In this document: positions 53,973-64,000 of the stretch, one piece after another
How the letters are laid out: the number at the start of each line of letters is the position of its first letter
How positions within the stretch are numbered: the first letter of the stretch is position 1
Assembly: GCA_018110925.1 (NCBI GenBank)
Contig: JAGAZJ010000020.1
Location: 1-64,000 of the forward strand
From: Oscillospiraceae bacterium
GTDB lineage: Bacteria > Bacillota > Clostridia > Oscillospirales > Ruminococcaceae
Direction: 5' to 3'
Length of the DNA stretch: 64,000 nucleotides
The notes under the pieces: generated by a model
The model's database searches: none
Seen by the model: only the letters and a program-made list of their open reading frames with translations
Told to the model about the DNA's origin: nothing
Translations under genes and position numbers: made by a program

Positions 53973-54047
53973 CGATGTGTAGACAAGAAACAAGTCACAA
54001 ATACTTTCATTTAAGGGATTTGAGACTTGAAGATTGTCTACACATCG
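53973..54047. repeat. Long hairpin between rpmH and rnpA
   Basis: CGATGTGTAGACAA (53973-53986) and its exact complement (54034-54047) enclose a second, weaker inverted pair CAAGTC.CAAAT/ATTTG.GACTTG. The transcript could form a stem of about 25 pairs ending 14 bases before the rnpA start. It may be an RNase III processing site or an attenuator. Confidence 0.75.
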
Positions 54048-54194
54048 AGGAAGGATTGTTATCATCATGCCTCATCCCTTTTAAAACAAAATGACCTCAC
54101 ACCGCATACCCGATATGCGGATATATCCGCAGATGATACAATAACACGGGTGTGTGAGCGGTATGTGGTCATTGCCTTAAACATTGTAAAAAGA

Positions 54195-54329
54195 TCAATA
54201 TGTGAGCATCTTTCTGCCTTTTGCTCTTCTGCGAGCGAGTACCTTACGGCCGTTCTTGGTAGCCATTCTCTTTCTGAAACCGTGCTCTTTCTTTCTCTGG
54301 AGCTTCTTGGGCTGATAAGTTCTTTTCAT
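54195..54329 (-). CDS. rpmH: 50S ribosomal protein L34
   Basis: 44 residues, with the fixed family sequence [20 protein letters not shown] at the start and [15 protein letters not shown] near the end. AAGGAGG precedes the start. It heads the rpmH-rnpA-yidD-yidC-jag operon. Confidence 0.99.
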   Translation of the reverse strand: MKRTYQPKKLQRKKEHGFRKRMATKNGRKVLARRRAKGRKMLTY

Positions 54330-54422
54330 TATCTCTCCTCCTTGCTTGCTTTATTTCTTATCAAACGGGAAATTCATACAGACACAAAGAGGGTCACGTC
54401 CGACTTTTCCCACTAATGATAT

Positions 54423-54452
54423 AGTATAACTCAAATCACTATGTTCTGTCAA
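54423..54452 (-). promoter_or_regulatory. Promoter of the rpmH operon
   Basis: On the minus strand TTGACA (54447-54452), 18 bases, TATACT (54423-54428), with a leader of about 90 bases before rpmH. Confidence 0.82.
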
Positions 54453-54503
54453 GGGGTTTTCAAAAAAAATTTCTGATTTTAAAAAAATTTAAGTATCCCT
54501 CTG

Positions 54504-55421
54504 TCACAGAGTCTGTACAAGACTGTCGGGATATATACCCCTTGCCGTCATGTCTGCGAATGCTGCCTTTACCTCATCGGTATCCTCTTTGAGCGTCATG
54601 CCGTACCACCTGTCGTGTGTGGGCAGTACCTTTATGTTTATCCTGCCCCTCTTTATAAGCTCATCCGCTGCCATTGGCAGGGCATATTCCGCAGTAAGCT
54701 CGTTCTCTGTGCCCGCATTGTCTGAAAGAAATCCCGCAAAGAGCCTTTCAAACTCTTTTATGATGCTCTCGTCAAATCCCCACATATTCATGGACACAAG
54801 GCTCTTTGGGTCGAGTATGACCCTGCTACCGTCAACATATCCGTCAATAATGCCGTCATGGCTTGATACCTTGTATGTTTCCGTAACTCCGGTGAGTATA
54901 CCGCTGTCATTGCTCCGGCACACTCCCCTTGTCACAGTACCGTTGGCGCTGAGAGTATTTTCAAGCACAAATCCGCACATACACTGGTCGTATGGCATAC
55001 GCACCCCCGTAAGGAAGCTGTATGCGCTTTCATATGCGCTTCTGCCGTAATAGTCATCGGCATTGACGATGAGAAACGGCTCGTCTATCAGTTCCTTTGC
55101 GGCGAGCACCGCATGGACGGTCCCCCAGGGCTTCGTTCTGCCATAGGGCACTTCAAAGCCCTCCGGCAAATATTCCATATCCTGAAAACAGTATTCTGTG
55201 GGCATTATCTTTGATATGCGCCTGTCCACAAGCTCCGCAAACTGCTCCTCCATATCCCTTCTTATGATATATACCGCCTTGTCAAAACCTGCCTTCGCCG
55301 CATCATATGCGGAATACTCCATAAGGAGCTCACCGTTTGCGCCCACGGGCGTGAGCTGCTTTATGCCGCCCGAGAAGCGTGAACCCAGCCCTGCGGCAAG
55401 CACAAGAAGTGTAGCTGACAT
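54504..55421 (-). CDS. Sugar-phosphate nucleotidyltransferase-like protein
   Basis: 305 residues from ATG 55421 behind GGGGGATATT. The N-terminal LVLAAGLGSRFSGGIKQL is the nucleotide-binding motif of the NTP_transferase family, with PWGTVHAVLAAKELI and VNADDYYG as the base-binding and metal-binding parts. The C-terminal section is longer than in simple thymidylyltransferases and lacks a left-handed helix. It probably makes or uses an NDP-sugar; the sugar is unknown. It lies between rpmH and the hydrogenase, outside the standard origin set. Confidence 0.82.
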   Translation of the reverse strand: MSATLLVLAAGLGSRFSGGIKQLTPVGANGELLMEYSAYDAAKAGFDKAVYIIRRDMEEQFAELVDRRISKIMPTEYCFQDMEYLPEGFEVPYGRTKPWGTVHAVLAAKELIDEPFLIVNADDYYGRSAYESAYSFLTGVRMPYDQCMCGFVLENTLSANGTVTRGVCRSNDSGILTGVTETYKVSSHDGIIDGYVDGSRVILDPKSLVSMNMWGFDESIIKEFERLFAGFLSDNAGTENELTAEYALPMAADELIKRGRINIKVLPTHDRWYGMTLKEDTDEVKAAFADMTARGIYPDSLVQTL

Positions 55422-55532
55422 AATATCCCCCATTTATCAAAGATATTGTTATTATTATACCCTATCACTGCAATAAATGATAACCGTTAATTGTTTTTAT
55501 CTTATTTTTCTTTACAATTTTTGCCTTAACTG

Positions 55533-57056
55533 TCAAAGTTCAAAATCTTCAAGCAGATAAAGCTCGGAAGCATGATCCGTCTCGGAAGCAAGCTTTTTCT
55601 CCGCCTGCTTCTTGTATTTATCTATGCCTGCGGTCGCCTTGTTCACGGCGCATAGAGTACCCGCACCCGCAACACATCCGCCGGGGCATCCCATGCCCTC
55701 CAGCAGATAGCCGTCATACTTGTGTGCCTTTGCCATCTGCAGCATCTTGCGGCACTCTGACAGACCCTGAGCCGATGTGGTCTTTACCTCTCTGTCGGGA
55801 GCTATCCTGTGTATCTCTTCCGCCACAGCACCTGCAACTCCTCCGCTGACCGCAAAGCCGCGCCCTGCGCCCGTGGCACTGTTGAGAGGCACCTCCTCCG
55901 AAGCGGGGATATTGTCAAGGTCTACTTCCTTTGCGGCAAACATTCCCATGAGCTCCTCAAAGGTCAGAACGAAATCCACATAGCTCCTCACGCTCCTGCG
56001 GCTCGCCTCCAGCTTCTTTGCGGAACAGGGCCCTATAAATGCTATCATGCAGTCGGGGTCGTTTTTCTTTTCAAGCCTTGCCGTAAGTACCATAGGTGTG
56101 AGTGCCATGGATATATTCTTTGCAAGCTCGGGGAACAGCTTCTTTGCCATCACCGACCATGCGGGACAGCAGGATGTTCCCATGAAATCGAGCTTTTCGG
56201 GAACATTCTCTATGAAGTCCTTTGCTTCCTCGACCGTGCAGAGGTCTGCGCCCACCGCCACCTCTGAAACGCTGTCAAAGCCCAGCTGCTTCATGGCATA
56301 TGTGAGCTTTTCGGGGGTGACCTTTGGTCCGAACTGACCGTAGAATGCGGGCGCTACTATCGCAACGACCCTTCTTCCCGTCTTTATGGCGTGGATGAGC
56401 TGGAATATCTGCCCCTTGTCAGCGATAGCACCGAAGGGACAGTTCACAAGGCACATACCGCAGGATACACAGCGGTCATAGTTTATCTTTGCCCTGCCGT
56501 GTTCATCGCTGCCTATGGCATCCATGCCGCAGGCACGGGCACAAGGGCGCTCTACCTTCAGTATCGCTCCGTAGGGGCACACGTCCTTGCATCTGCCGCA
56601 CTTGATGCACTTTTCCTCGTCGATGATGGATTTGCCGTGCCTGATGCTTATAGCGCCCTTTGGACATACCTCCTTGCAGGGATTTTCAAAGCATCCCTGA
56701 CAAACCTCTGTCACATGATAGTGCATAGTGGGGCAGGCGTTGCAGGCAAAGCTGATTATGTTTATGAGGGGAGGATCATAGTATTTCTCTGCGATGGCGC
56801 TCTCATTCACACCTCTCGATACGGGGGCGTGCTCGCTCACATCACGGAGCGGCAGACCCATTGCAAGGCGCAGTCTTTCCTCGACTATCGCCCTTTCAAG
56901 GAATATCGACTCTCTGTGCGCCGCAACATCTCCGGGGCATATCTTGTAGGGCAGATCCTCCATTCTTGAATAATCACCGCCCTCATACGCAAGCCTTGCG
57001 ACCTCGGTGAATACCTTTCTCCTCATATCCGTAACGGATGAATAAATACCTCTCAT
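55533..57056 (-). CDS. Monomeric [FeFe]-hydrogenase, group B type
   Basis: 507 residues. The N-terminal third carries iron-sulphur motifs, including CQGCFENPCKEVCPKGA, CIKCGRCKDVCPYGA and CVSCGMCLVNCPFGA. The H-cluster domain has L1 TSCCPAW near residue 300, L2 GPCSAKK near 352 and L3 EGMGCPGGCVAGAG near 460, complete in all cysteines. [FeFe]-hydrogenases make or oxidise H2; group B is widespread in fermenting Clostridia, and its direction is not settled. No maturation genes (hydE, hydF, hydG) are in the window. Confidence 0.93.
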   Translation of the reverse strand: MRGIYSSVTDMRRKVFTEVARLAYEGGDYSRMEDLPYKICPGDVAAHRESIFLERAIVEERLRLAMGLPLRDVSEHAPVSRGVNESAIAEKYYDPPLINIISFACNACPTMHYHVTEVCQGCFENPCKEVCPKGAISIRHGKSIIDEEKCIKCGRCKDVCPYGAILKVERPCARACGMDAIGSDEHGRAKINYDRCVSCGMCLVNCPFGAIADKGQIFQLIHAIKTGRRVVAIVAPAFYGQFGPKVTPEKLTYAMKQLGFDSVSEVAVGADLCTVEEAKDFIENVPEKLDFMGTSCCPAWSVMAKKLFPELAKNISMALTPMVLTARLEKKNDPDCMIAFIGPCSAKKLEASRRSVRSYVDFVLTFEELMGMFAAKEVDLDNIPASEEVPLNSATGAGRGFAVSGGVAGAVAEEIHRIAPDREVKTTSAQGLSECRKMLQMAKAHKYDGYLLEGMGCPGGCVAGAGTLCAVNKATAGIDKYKKQAEKKLASETDHASELYLLEDFEL

Positions 57057-57095
57057 AAACTGACCTTCTTATCGGGGGAACGGGTGTTGTACCAT

Positions 57096-57122
57096 AAAAA
57101 AAGGGGCTGAGCGTGCCCCTTT
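57096..57122 (-). terminator. Terminator of the 54-residue gene
   Basis: AAGGGGC/GCCCCTT with loop, then seven Ts on the minus strand. Confidence 0.88.
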
Positions 57123-57153
57123 GCATCTTATCCTGTGCTCACAAGCGGGCACA

Positions 57154-57318
57154 TCATGACCAAGGAAGTTCTTCCTTTGAGCTGAATGACATTATGCCGC
57201 TTCTCTCTCTCAGACCGAGCGCAAACTGGATTATCATGATGATAAGGCTTGCAGTGGTAGCGGTAAACGCCACGAGAAGAAGTATCGAACGGGCTATCGT
57301 AAGTCCCTTATGTGCCAT
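57154..57318 (-). CDS. 54-residue single-pass membrane protein
   Basis: A small gene with AAGGAGG six bases before ATG 57318 and a TGA stop, ending at a strong terminator. It begins MAHKGLTIARS, has one membrane helix of about 23 residues (SILLLVAF...IIMIIQFAL), then a charged GLRERSG turn and an SSKEELPWS tail. No known family was recognised. It is divergent from dnaA and 337 bases from it, so it could be regulated with replication only by position. Confidence 0.75.
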   Translation of the reverse strand: MAHKGLTIARSILLLVAFTATTASLIIMIIQFALGLRERSGIMSFSSKEELPWS

Positions 57319-57654
57319 ATGTATACCTCCTTGCTTTTTGTCGGGATTTTCTCTTTATGTGATTATAACACAAAAACAGTTTCACGTCAATATTTTTTTG
57401 TCAGTTTGTATGATATGCTCACATCTTCATTTCTGCCTGTGAGTATATACATACCTAAAAAATATATATTATATATAGTATATAATTATATTGTTTTTTT
57501 ACAATTTATCCAATAATACATCAAAACAGCTATACACTGCGTATTGCTGTGGTTTTTACATCAATAAAATACTTGATTTTTTTTTTAATGTTATGTTATA
57601 ATACATTAGTATAGCTTCGCAAGCTGTACGCTTAATTTTTTAACGGAGAAAAGG
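57319..57654. other. Region upstream of dnaA
   Basis: 336 bases, very AT-rich, with runs of alternating A and T around 57460-57490, one TTATCCAAT near-box at about 57507, and the dnaA promoter. No gene was seen. It may be part of a bipartite origin. Confidence 0.55.
57573..57602 (+). promoter_or_regulatory. Promoter of dnaA
   Basis: TTGATT (57573-57578), 18 bases including a T-run, TATAAT (57597-57602), 53 bases before the start. Confidence 0.75.
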
Positions 57655-59019
57655 ATGCAGCAAATGAATTCGTTTGACGAAGTTTATGAGCTTGTTCTCG
57701 GGTATATAGAGAAAAAGGCTGACGAGGAGCAGATTTCCAAGGTAGCTTACGATACATGGATAAAAAAGATAAAGCCCGTCAGGATGGAGGGCAACAAGGT
57801 CTACCTGAAAGTAGACAACACCTGGGTGCAGAGTGTCATAAAAGCACAGTATGAGGATCTTCTGAAAGAGGCATTCCTCGGCATAATAGGCTTTGAACCC
57901 GAGATAATATTCATACCGCAGACACAGGAAGCCGAGACCGGTGACGACATATCTGCGGACAATGATGCTGCTCTCAAAAAGGCATACAACGATGCCGAAT
58001 ACAAATATACGTTCGATACGTTCATAGTGGGCAAATCCAATGAATTTACCTACCGTGCGGCTCTTGCTGTGTCCGAAAATCCCGGCTCGGCATATAATCC
58101 GCTGTTCATACACGGCCCATCGGGTCTGGGCAAAACACATCTGATGCAGGCCATAGGCAACAAGGTAAAAAGCGAGAGACCCGATATGAACGTGCTTTAT
58201 GTCACGGGTGAGATATTCACCACCGAGCTTATCGAGGCGATACAGCTCAAGGACCCGATGACATTCAAGAAGAAATACCGCAGTGTGGATATGCTCCTTA
58301 TGGATGATGTACAATTCATAGCAGGCAAGGAATCCACGCAGGAGGAATTTTTCCACACATTCAACGAGCTTAAATCCCTCGGCAAGCAGATAGTCCTCAC
58401 CTCAGACCGCCCCACAAGGGATCTGAGCATACTTGACGAAAGGATAAGAACACGCTTTGAAGAGGGTCTGATAACCGACATAAGCACTCCCGACTTTGAA
58501 ACAAGAGTGGCTATCGTCAAGAGAAAGGCATCTCTTCTCGACCTTGACCTCACGGACGACGTGGTGAACTATGTTGCAACAAGACTCAAATCCAACGTGA
58601 GACAGCTTGAGGGATGCGTGAAAAAGCTGAAAGCATATCAGCACCTCATGAACACATCGCCCACGCTGACACAGGCACAGAGCGCCATAAGCGAGATACT
58701 CAACGAAAACGACAATGCCCCAATAACCGCAGAGAAGATAGTGAATGAAGTCGCAGCGGTGTACGGCGTAAAGGCTGATGATATACGCTCAGAAAAGAGA
58801 TCGAAGCAGATATCCCTTGCCCGCAAGGTATGTGCATATGCCATCAAGGATATCACACCCCTTTCGCTCAAGATGATCGGTGCGGAGCTGGGCAACAAGG
58901 ATCACTCCTCCGTATCCGGATATATAAACGACGTGAAGAAGCTTATGTCTGAAAATTCGGTCACAAAGGACAATGTCGAGGATATTATAAGAAACCTCAA
59001 ATCCCAGGGAAACAAATGA
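57655..59019 (+). CDS. dnaA: Chromosomal replication initiator DnaA
   Basis: 454 residues. Domain I (1-85) recruits helicase; domain III carries Walker A GPSGLGKTHL near residue 160, Walker B LLMDDVQF and sensor II; domain IV ends in LKMIGAELGNKDHSSV, the DnaA signature helix-turn-helix. The usual RDHTTV segment reads KDHSSV here, a small change in the DNA-reading loop worth comparing with the unusual boxes downstream. The start follows GGAGAAAAGG. It heads the plus-strand replication genes. Confidence 0.98.
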   Translation: MQQMNSFDEVYELVLGYIEKKADEEQISKVAYDTWIKKIKPVRMEGNKVYLKVDNTWVQSVIKAQYEDLLKEAFLGIIGFEPEIIFIPQTQEAETGDDISADNDAALKKAYNDAEYKYTFDTFIVGKSNEFTYRAALAVSENPGSAYNPLFIHGPSGLGKTHLMQAIGNKVKSERPDMNVLYVTGEIFTTELIEAIQLKDPMTFKKKYRSVDMLLMDDVQFIAGKESTQEEFFHTFNELKSLGKQIVLTSDRPTRDLSILDERIRTRFEEGLITDISTPDFETRVAIVKRKASLLDLDLTDDVVNYVATRLKSNVRQLEGCVKKLKAYQHLMNTSPTLTQAQSAISEILNENDNAPITAEKIVNEVAAVYGVKADDIRSEKRSKQISLARKVCAYAIKDITPLSLKMIGAELGNKDHSSVSGYINDVKKLMSENSVTKDNVEDIIRNLKSQGNK

Positions 59020-59508
59020 CAGCATAACAAGTATACAAATTGTATTTAAATTTCAATTTTATACTAATAATCATATAATACTTAAAGTTTAAAACATTTT
59101 TTTCAACACGATGTTGAAAAATGTGTTAGAAAGTTTTGCAGATAGAAATTATAGTTACAAAACAATTACAAGCGGTAAAAATTTGAAAAATACAGAGTGT
59201 ATATTATTACAAATCAACACACTTCAAACATTTATGTGTTGAAAGTGGGATTTTCACAACATTTTTCTAACTTTCAACCCACATTATTCCAACATATCAA
59301 CATACCGGCAGACATTCCGGACATATATCAAAAACCGCAACATTTTTTCATCATGCTGTTGTTTGAAATTTTTTTCAGTCGTTAAGGGGTCTGCGGCACT
59401 TTTCAAAACTTTCAACACTACAACTACAATAACAAATAACTACGTTAAGTTATGTTTTTTAAAACACAGCCTTGTGTGGAATATCAAACTGAAAGATCGG
59501 TGAGAAAA
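59020..59508. other. Probable oriC with TTTTCAACA boxes
   Basis: 489 AT-rich bases between dnaA and dnaN with no gene. A head-to-head pair of TTTTCAACA boxes (59100-59108 and 59112-59120) is followed by near copies at 59237-59245, 59251-59259, 59271-59279 and 59409-59417. Long A/T tracts nearby could be the unwinding element. The canonical TTATCCACA box was not found here. Position and gene context make an origin likely. Confidence 0.72.
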
Positions 59509-60618
59509 ATGATATTTAAATGCAAACAGAAAGAACTGAATGAAACACTCAATAATGTGACAAGGGCAGTGCCCCAGAAATCACCAATGCAGGCACTTGA
59601 AGGTGTCAAGATGTATATCAACAACAACGACCTGGAGCTGACAGGCTATGATCTTGAGATAGGCATCAAGACCACCATAAACGTAAAGTCTGAGGATCAC
59701 GGAGAATTCGTGGTCAATGCAAGGATATTCTCGGATATAATAAGAAAGATGCCCGACGATGAGATATCGGTAGAGGTGGATGAAAAGCTGAAAGTCACCA
59801 TCAAGGGACAGAAGGCGGAGTATAACATACTCGCCCTCACGGCTGACGACTACCCATCCATACCCGATATAGACAAGTCGGATTTCTTTGAGTTCCCCCA
59901 GCCTGTGATAAAGAATATGATAAATCAGACCATATTCGCTGTTTCACAGAATGACTCAAAGCCCATACTCAAGGGCGAGCTTTTCGATATAGAGAACGGG
60001 CTTTTCACGCTTGTTGCCATAGACGGTTTCCGCCTTGCGATAAGACGTGAGAAGATAGACACTGACGACAGGTTCAACTTCGTTGTCAAGGCGAAGGCCC
60101 TCTCTGAGCTCACAAAGCTGCTCAGCGACAATGAGGACTCAAAGGTGAACGTGTATGTCACCAGAAAGCACGTTGTATTCGACCTCAACGGCTATATGCT
60201 CATAACAAGGCTCTTAGAGGGCGAATTCCACAACTACCGCGGCTCTGTGCCCGCAAATCACAATACCGAGGTAATCATCAACACCCGTGATGTCACAGAT
60301 ATGCTGGAAAGATGTATGCTCATCATAGTCGAGCATACAAAGGCGGCTGTAAGATGCGTTATCGGCAACGGTGAGATCAAGGTGTCATGTTCCACATCCC
60401 TCGGTAATTTCTCGGATTCCTGCTCTGCCGACATAACAGGCGACATGACTGAGATAGGATTTAACTGCAAGTACTTCATCGAGGCTCTCAAAGCAACAGA
60501 GTCCGACAAGGTGAAGCTGCAGCTGGGCGGCAATCTTGCCCCGATGAAGATAGTTCCTCTCGACGGCGATGACTACACCTTCCTGCTCCTTCCCGTAAGG
60601 CTCAAAAATGCAGGCTGA
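59509..60618 (+). CDS. dnaN: DNA polymerase III beta sliding clamp
   Basis: 369 residues from ATG 59509, chosen because GGTGAGAAAA precedes it and the protein then starts MIFKCKQKEL as in the family. Three repeated clamp domains give the ring. LLPVRL near the C-terminus is the usual end. It tethers the polymerase to DNA. An in-frame ATG 57 bases upstream is rejected. Confidence 0.97.
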   Translation: MIFKCKQKELNETLNNVTRAVPQKSPMQALEGVKMYINNNDLELTGYDLEIGIKTTINVKSEDHGEFVVNARIFSDIIRKMPDDEISVEVDEKLKVTIKGQKAEYNILALTADDYPSIPDIDKSDFFEFPQPVIKNMINQTIFAVSQNDSKPILKGELFDIENGLFTLVAIDGFRLAIRREKIDTDDRFNFVVKAKALSELTKLLSDNEDSKVNVYVTRKHVVFDLNGYMLITRLLEGEFHNYRGSVPANHNTEVIINTRDVTDMLERCMLIIVEHTKAAVRCVIGNGEIKVSCSTSLGNFSDSCSADITGDMTEIGFNCKYFIEALKATESDKVKLQLGGNLAPMKIVPLDGDDYTFLLLPVRLKNAG

Positions 60619-60639
60619 TGACGGCCGAAAGGACAGACC

Positions 60640-60885
60640 ATGAAGATACAGATAAGAACTGAATACATAAAGCTGGGCGACCTGCTCAAATTCTCGGGTC
60701 TTGCCGAAACAGGCGGAGAGGCAAAGGAAATGGTGCAGGCGGGCATATGCGATGTGGACGGAGAAAGGTGTACCATGAGGGGCAGAAAAATTCGCCCCGG
60801 CATGAGCGTGCTCGTCCACTTTGAGGATGCGGACGAACCCATAGAAGTGAGTTATGCCGATGGTGTGAGCTTCGGTGAGAACTGA
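60640..60885 (+). CDS. yaaA: S4-domain RNA-binding protein YaaA
   Basis: 81 residues. The S4 motif [26 protein letters not shown] with RGRKIRPG is complete. It is a small RNA-binding protein that always lies between dnaN and recF in Firmicutes. It overlaps recF by one base. Confidence 0.93.
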   Translation: MKIQIRTEYIKLGDLLKFSGLAETGGEAKEMVQAGICDVDGERCTMRGRKIRPGMSVLVHFEDADEPIEVSYADGVSFGEN

Positions 60886-62012
60886 TGGTCATAGACAGCA
60901 TATATGCCGACGGGTATAAAAATCTCTGCGGCATAGATATAAAGGCTCACCCCGGTATGAATATCTTTGTGGGCGACAACGCACAGGGCAAGACCAACCT
61001 GATAGAAGCCATATGGCTGATGACGGGGTGCAGATCTTTCAGAGGCACAAGGGACAGGGATTTCATCGGCTTTGACAAGGAGAGAGCCGATATACGCCTG
61101 GGATATACTGACAGGGAGCGTTCACAGAGCATAGGATTTGCTGTTAAAAGACAGAATATGCGTGACAAGGAGATCACTCTCAACGGTGTGAAGATACCAT
61201 TGCTGTCAAGGCTTTTCGGCAATCTCAAATGCGTGGTCTTTACACCGGAGGATCTTGCAATAGCAAAGGGGTCTCCCGACAACAGGAGGAGCTTTATAGA
61301 CCTGTCGGCTTCACAGCTGAAAATATCCTTTGTCTATGCTCTCAACAAGTATGACAACATACTCAGCCAGAGAAATGCTGCCATAAAGGATATACAGATG
61401 GGGCTCGCAAACAGGGATGCACTTGATATATGGGATGTGCAGCTTGCAAAGACAGGGGCGTATATATCTGTTATAAGAGATACATACTGTAATACTCTGA
61501 ATAATTATACAAAGAGTTTATATAATCTTATTACAGAGGGTAATGAAGAATTTCAAATATACTATCAGTCAACTATTTACAGATCGCTCGAAGGACGTAC
61601 AGACCATGAGGGCGAGCTGTATGAAATATATTACGACAAACTCAAACAAAGCATGGATGACGATATCAGGGCCGGATACACTCTCTGCGGCATACACAGG
61701 GATGATGCGGTCGCAGTTATAAACGGTCTTTCGGTGCGTGAGTTCGGGTCGCAGGGACAGCAGAGGAGCGCCGCCCTTGCGATGAAGATAGCACAGGCAC
61801 GGATAATCAGCGAGCAGACAGGGGATGCGCCCGTAATGCTGCTTGATGATGTGCTGAGCGAGCTTGATGTGAAAAGACAGCGCTTCGTGCTTGAAAATAT
61901 TGAGGGTATGCAGGTGTTCATAACCTGCTGTGACGAAAGGACAGCCGCCCCGTCGGGAGTTCCCGCAAACGGCGAGATGTTCAGGATAAAAAACGGTATG
62001 ATCGACAGGTGA
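60885..62012 (+). CDS. recF: Recombination and repair protein RecF
   Basis: 375 residues. An SMC-like ATPase with Walker A GDNAQGKTNLIEAIW near residue 30, the ABC signature SQGQQRSAALAMK near 286 and Walker B MLLDDVLSELD near 313. It loads RecA at gaps behind forks. Its start overlaps the yaaA stop. Confidence 0.97.
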   Translation: MVIDSIYADGYKNLCGIDIKAHPGMNIFVGDNAQGKTNLIEAIWLMTGCRSFRGTRDRDFIGFDKERADIRLGYTDRERSQSIGFAVKRQNMRDKEITLNGVKIPLLSRLFGNLKCVVFTPEDLAIAKGSPDNRRSFIDLSASQLKISFVYALNKYDNILSQRNAAIKDIQMGLANRDALDIWDVQLAKTGAYISVIRDTYCNTLNNYTKSLYNLITEGNEEFQIYYQSTIYRSLEGRTDHEGELYEIYYDKLKQSMDDDIRAGYTLCGIHRDDAVAVINGLSVREFGSQGQQRSAALAMKIAQARIISEQTGDAPVMLLDDVLSELDVKRQRFVLENIEGMQVFITCCDERTAAPSGVPANGEMFRIKNGMIDR

Positions 62013-62016
62013 TGTC

Positions 62017-62280
62017 ATGTATATCCATCTCGGTTCCGACACGGTGATAAGAGACAGTGACCTTATAGGTATTTTTGATATTGAAACATCGGTGAATGCG
62101 GACACAAGAGAATATCTCGCCGCATCGGGAAGAAGAAAAACTGCGGTATATGTATCCTATGATATGCCAAAGGCATATGTGACTGCTATCACGGACGGCA
62201 GGGAGAGGGTATATATCACGAATGTATCCCCTGCCACGCTGAAAAAGAGAACGGCAGATATCAACACATTCAACACATGA
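62017..62280 (+). CDS. remB: DUF370 protein RemB/YaaB
   Basis: 87 residues starting MYIHLGSDTVI, with the family elements IGIFDIETSV and RKTAVYVSYDMPKAYVTAI. In B. subtilis it is remB, linked to matrix regulation, and lies between recF and gyrB as here. DNA binding is inferred from the related RemA. Confidence 0.9.
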   Translation: MYIHLGSDTVIRDSDLIGIFDIETSVNADTREYLAASGRRKTAVYVSYDMPKAYVTAITDGRERVYITNVSPATLKKRTADINTFNT

Positions 62281-62287
62281 TGTTGAA
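62269..62287. promoter_or_regulatory. Inverted TTCAACA pair before gyrB
   Basis: TTCAACA-CATGA-TGTTGAA, spanning the remB stop and the gap before gyrB. It repeats the palindromic box pair of the putative oriC with a longer spacer. Confidence 0.5.
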
Positions 62288-62314
62288 ATGATATGAAAGT
62301 AAGATACGGAGTAA

Positions 62315-64000
<1,686 letters not shown>

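Overview
The window looks like the replication-origin region of a low-to-mid GC Clostridia chromosome, most likely Ruminococcus or a close Oscillospiraceae relative. The main reasons are the gene order dnaA-dnaN-yaaA-recF-remB-gyrB on one side of the origin and rpmH-rnpA-yidD-yidC-jag on the other, a cellobiose 2-epimerase very like the one remembered from Ruminococcus albus, FabK rather than FabI as enoyl-ACP reductase, many Thr/Glu-rich lipoproteins, and Gram-positive style promoters and ribosome binding sites. No rRNA, CRISPR array, prophage or complete transposon was seen. The species is inferred, not proven.

Layout, left to right. Positions 1-5300: a cut-off CPBP-family membrane protease, a four-gene tRNA operon (Val, Asp, Phe, Gly on the minus strand), an HtrA protease, three tandem paralogous membrane-anchored proteins and a decayed alpha/beta-hydrolase. 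5400-16000: MreB with a CBS protein and a DEDDh exonuclease; a minus operon of SGNH lipoprotein, QueH and a membrane protein; two secreted DUF4367-like paralogues either side of a HAD phosphatase; a PPi-type phosphofructokinase; gene remnants; and cellobiose 2-epimerase. 15.9-25.8 kb: secA, then ung-parB-parA and rsmG-mnmG-mnmE with two perfect parS sites. 25.9-35 kb: rplA-rplK-nusG-secE-rpmG, a P-loop protein, a second phosphofructokinase, a PAS/GGDEF/EAL protein and two membrane proteins. 35-45 kb: a type II fatty-acid operon (fabH to acpP) that also carries a transglutaminase-like gene and a lipoprotein gene. 45.4-50.5 kb: a divergent plus-strand cluster (fabD, aroE, flavin reductase-like, lipoprotein, tatD, U32-like, deaminase). 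50.6-57.3 kb: HD protein, jag, yidC, yidD, rnpA, rpmH, a nucleotidyltransferase, an [FeFe]-hydrogenase and a 54-residue membrane protein. 57.6-64 kb: dnaA, the likely oriC, dnaN, yaaA, recF, remB and the start of gyrB.

Most genes run away from the dnaA-dnaN gap, as expected for an origin. The usual Firmicutes block jag-mnmE-mnmG-rsmG-parA-parB is present in order and orientation but is split by about 26 kb between jag and mnmE, and rpmH is separated from dnaA by about 3.3 kb. The main working groups are chromosome replication and segregation (DnaA, DnaN, RecF, GyrB, ParA, ParB, parS), protein export and insertion (SecA, SecE, YidC, YidD), tRNA modification (MnmE, MnmG, QueH, a TadA-like deaminase) and fatty-acid synthesis.

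The least ordinary signals are: putative DnaA boxes that read TTTTCAACA rather than TTATCCACA; decaying duplicated 3' ends downstream of both secA and fabZ; a dispersed 7-5-7 palindrome in several intergenic gaps; a yidC whose conserved N-terminus extends upstream of its first ATG to a well-placed ATT codon; the three-paralogue membrane cassette; and a long hairpin between rpmH and rnpA. No wholly new defence-type or mobile system was recognised.
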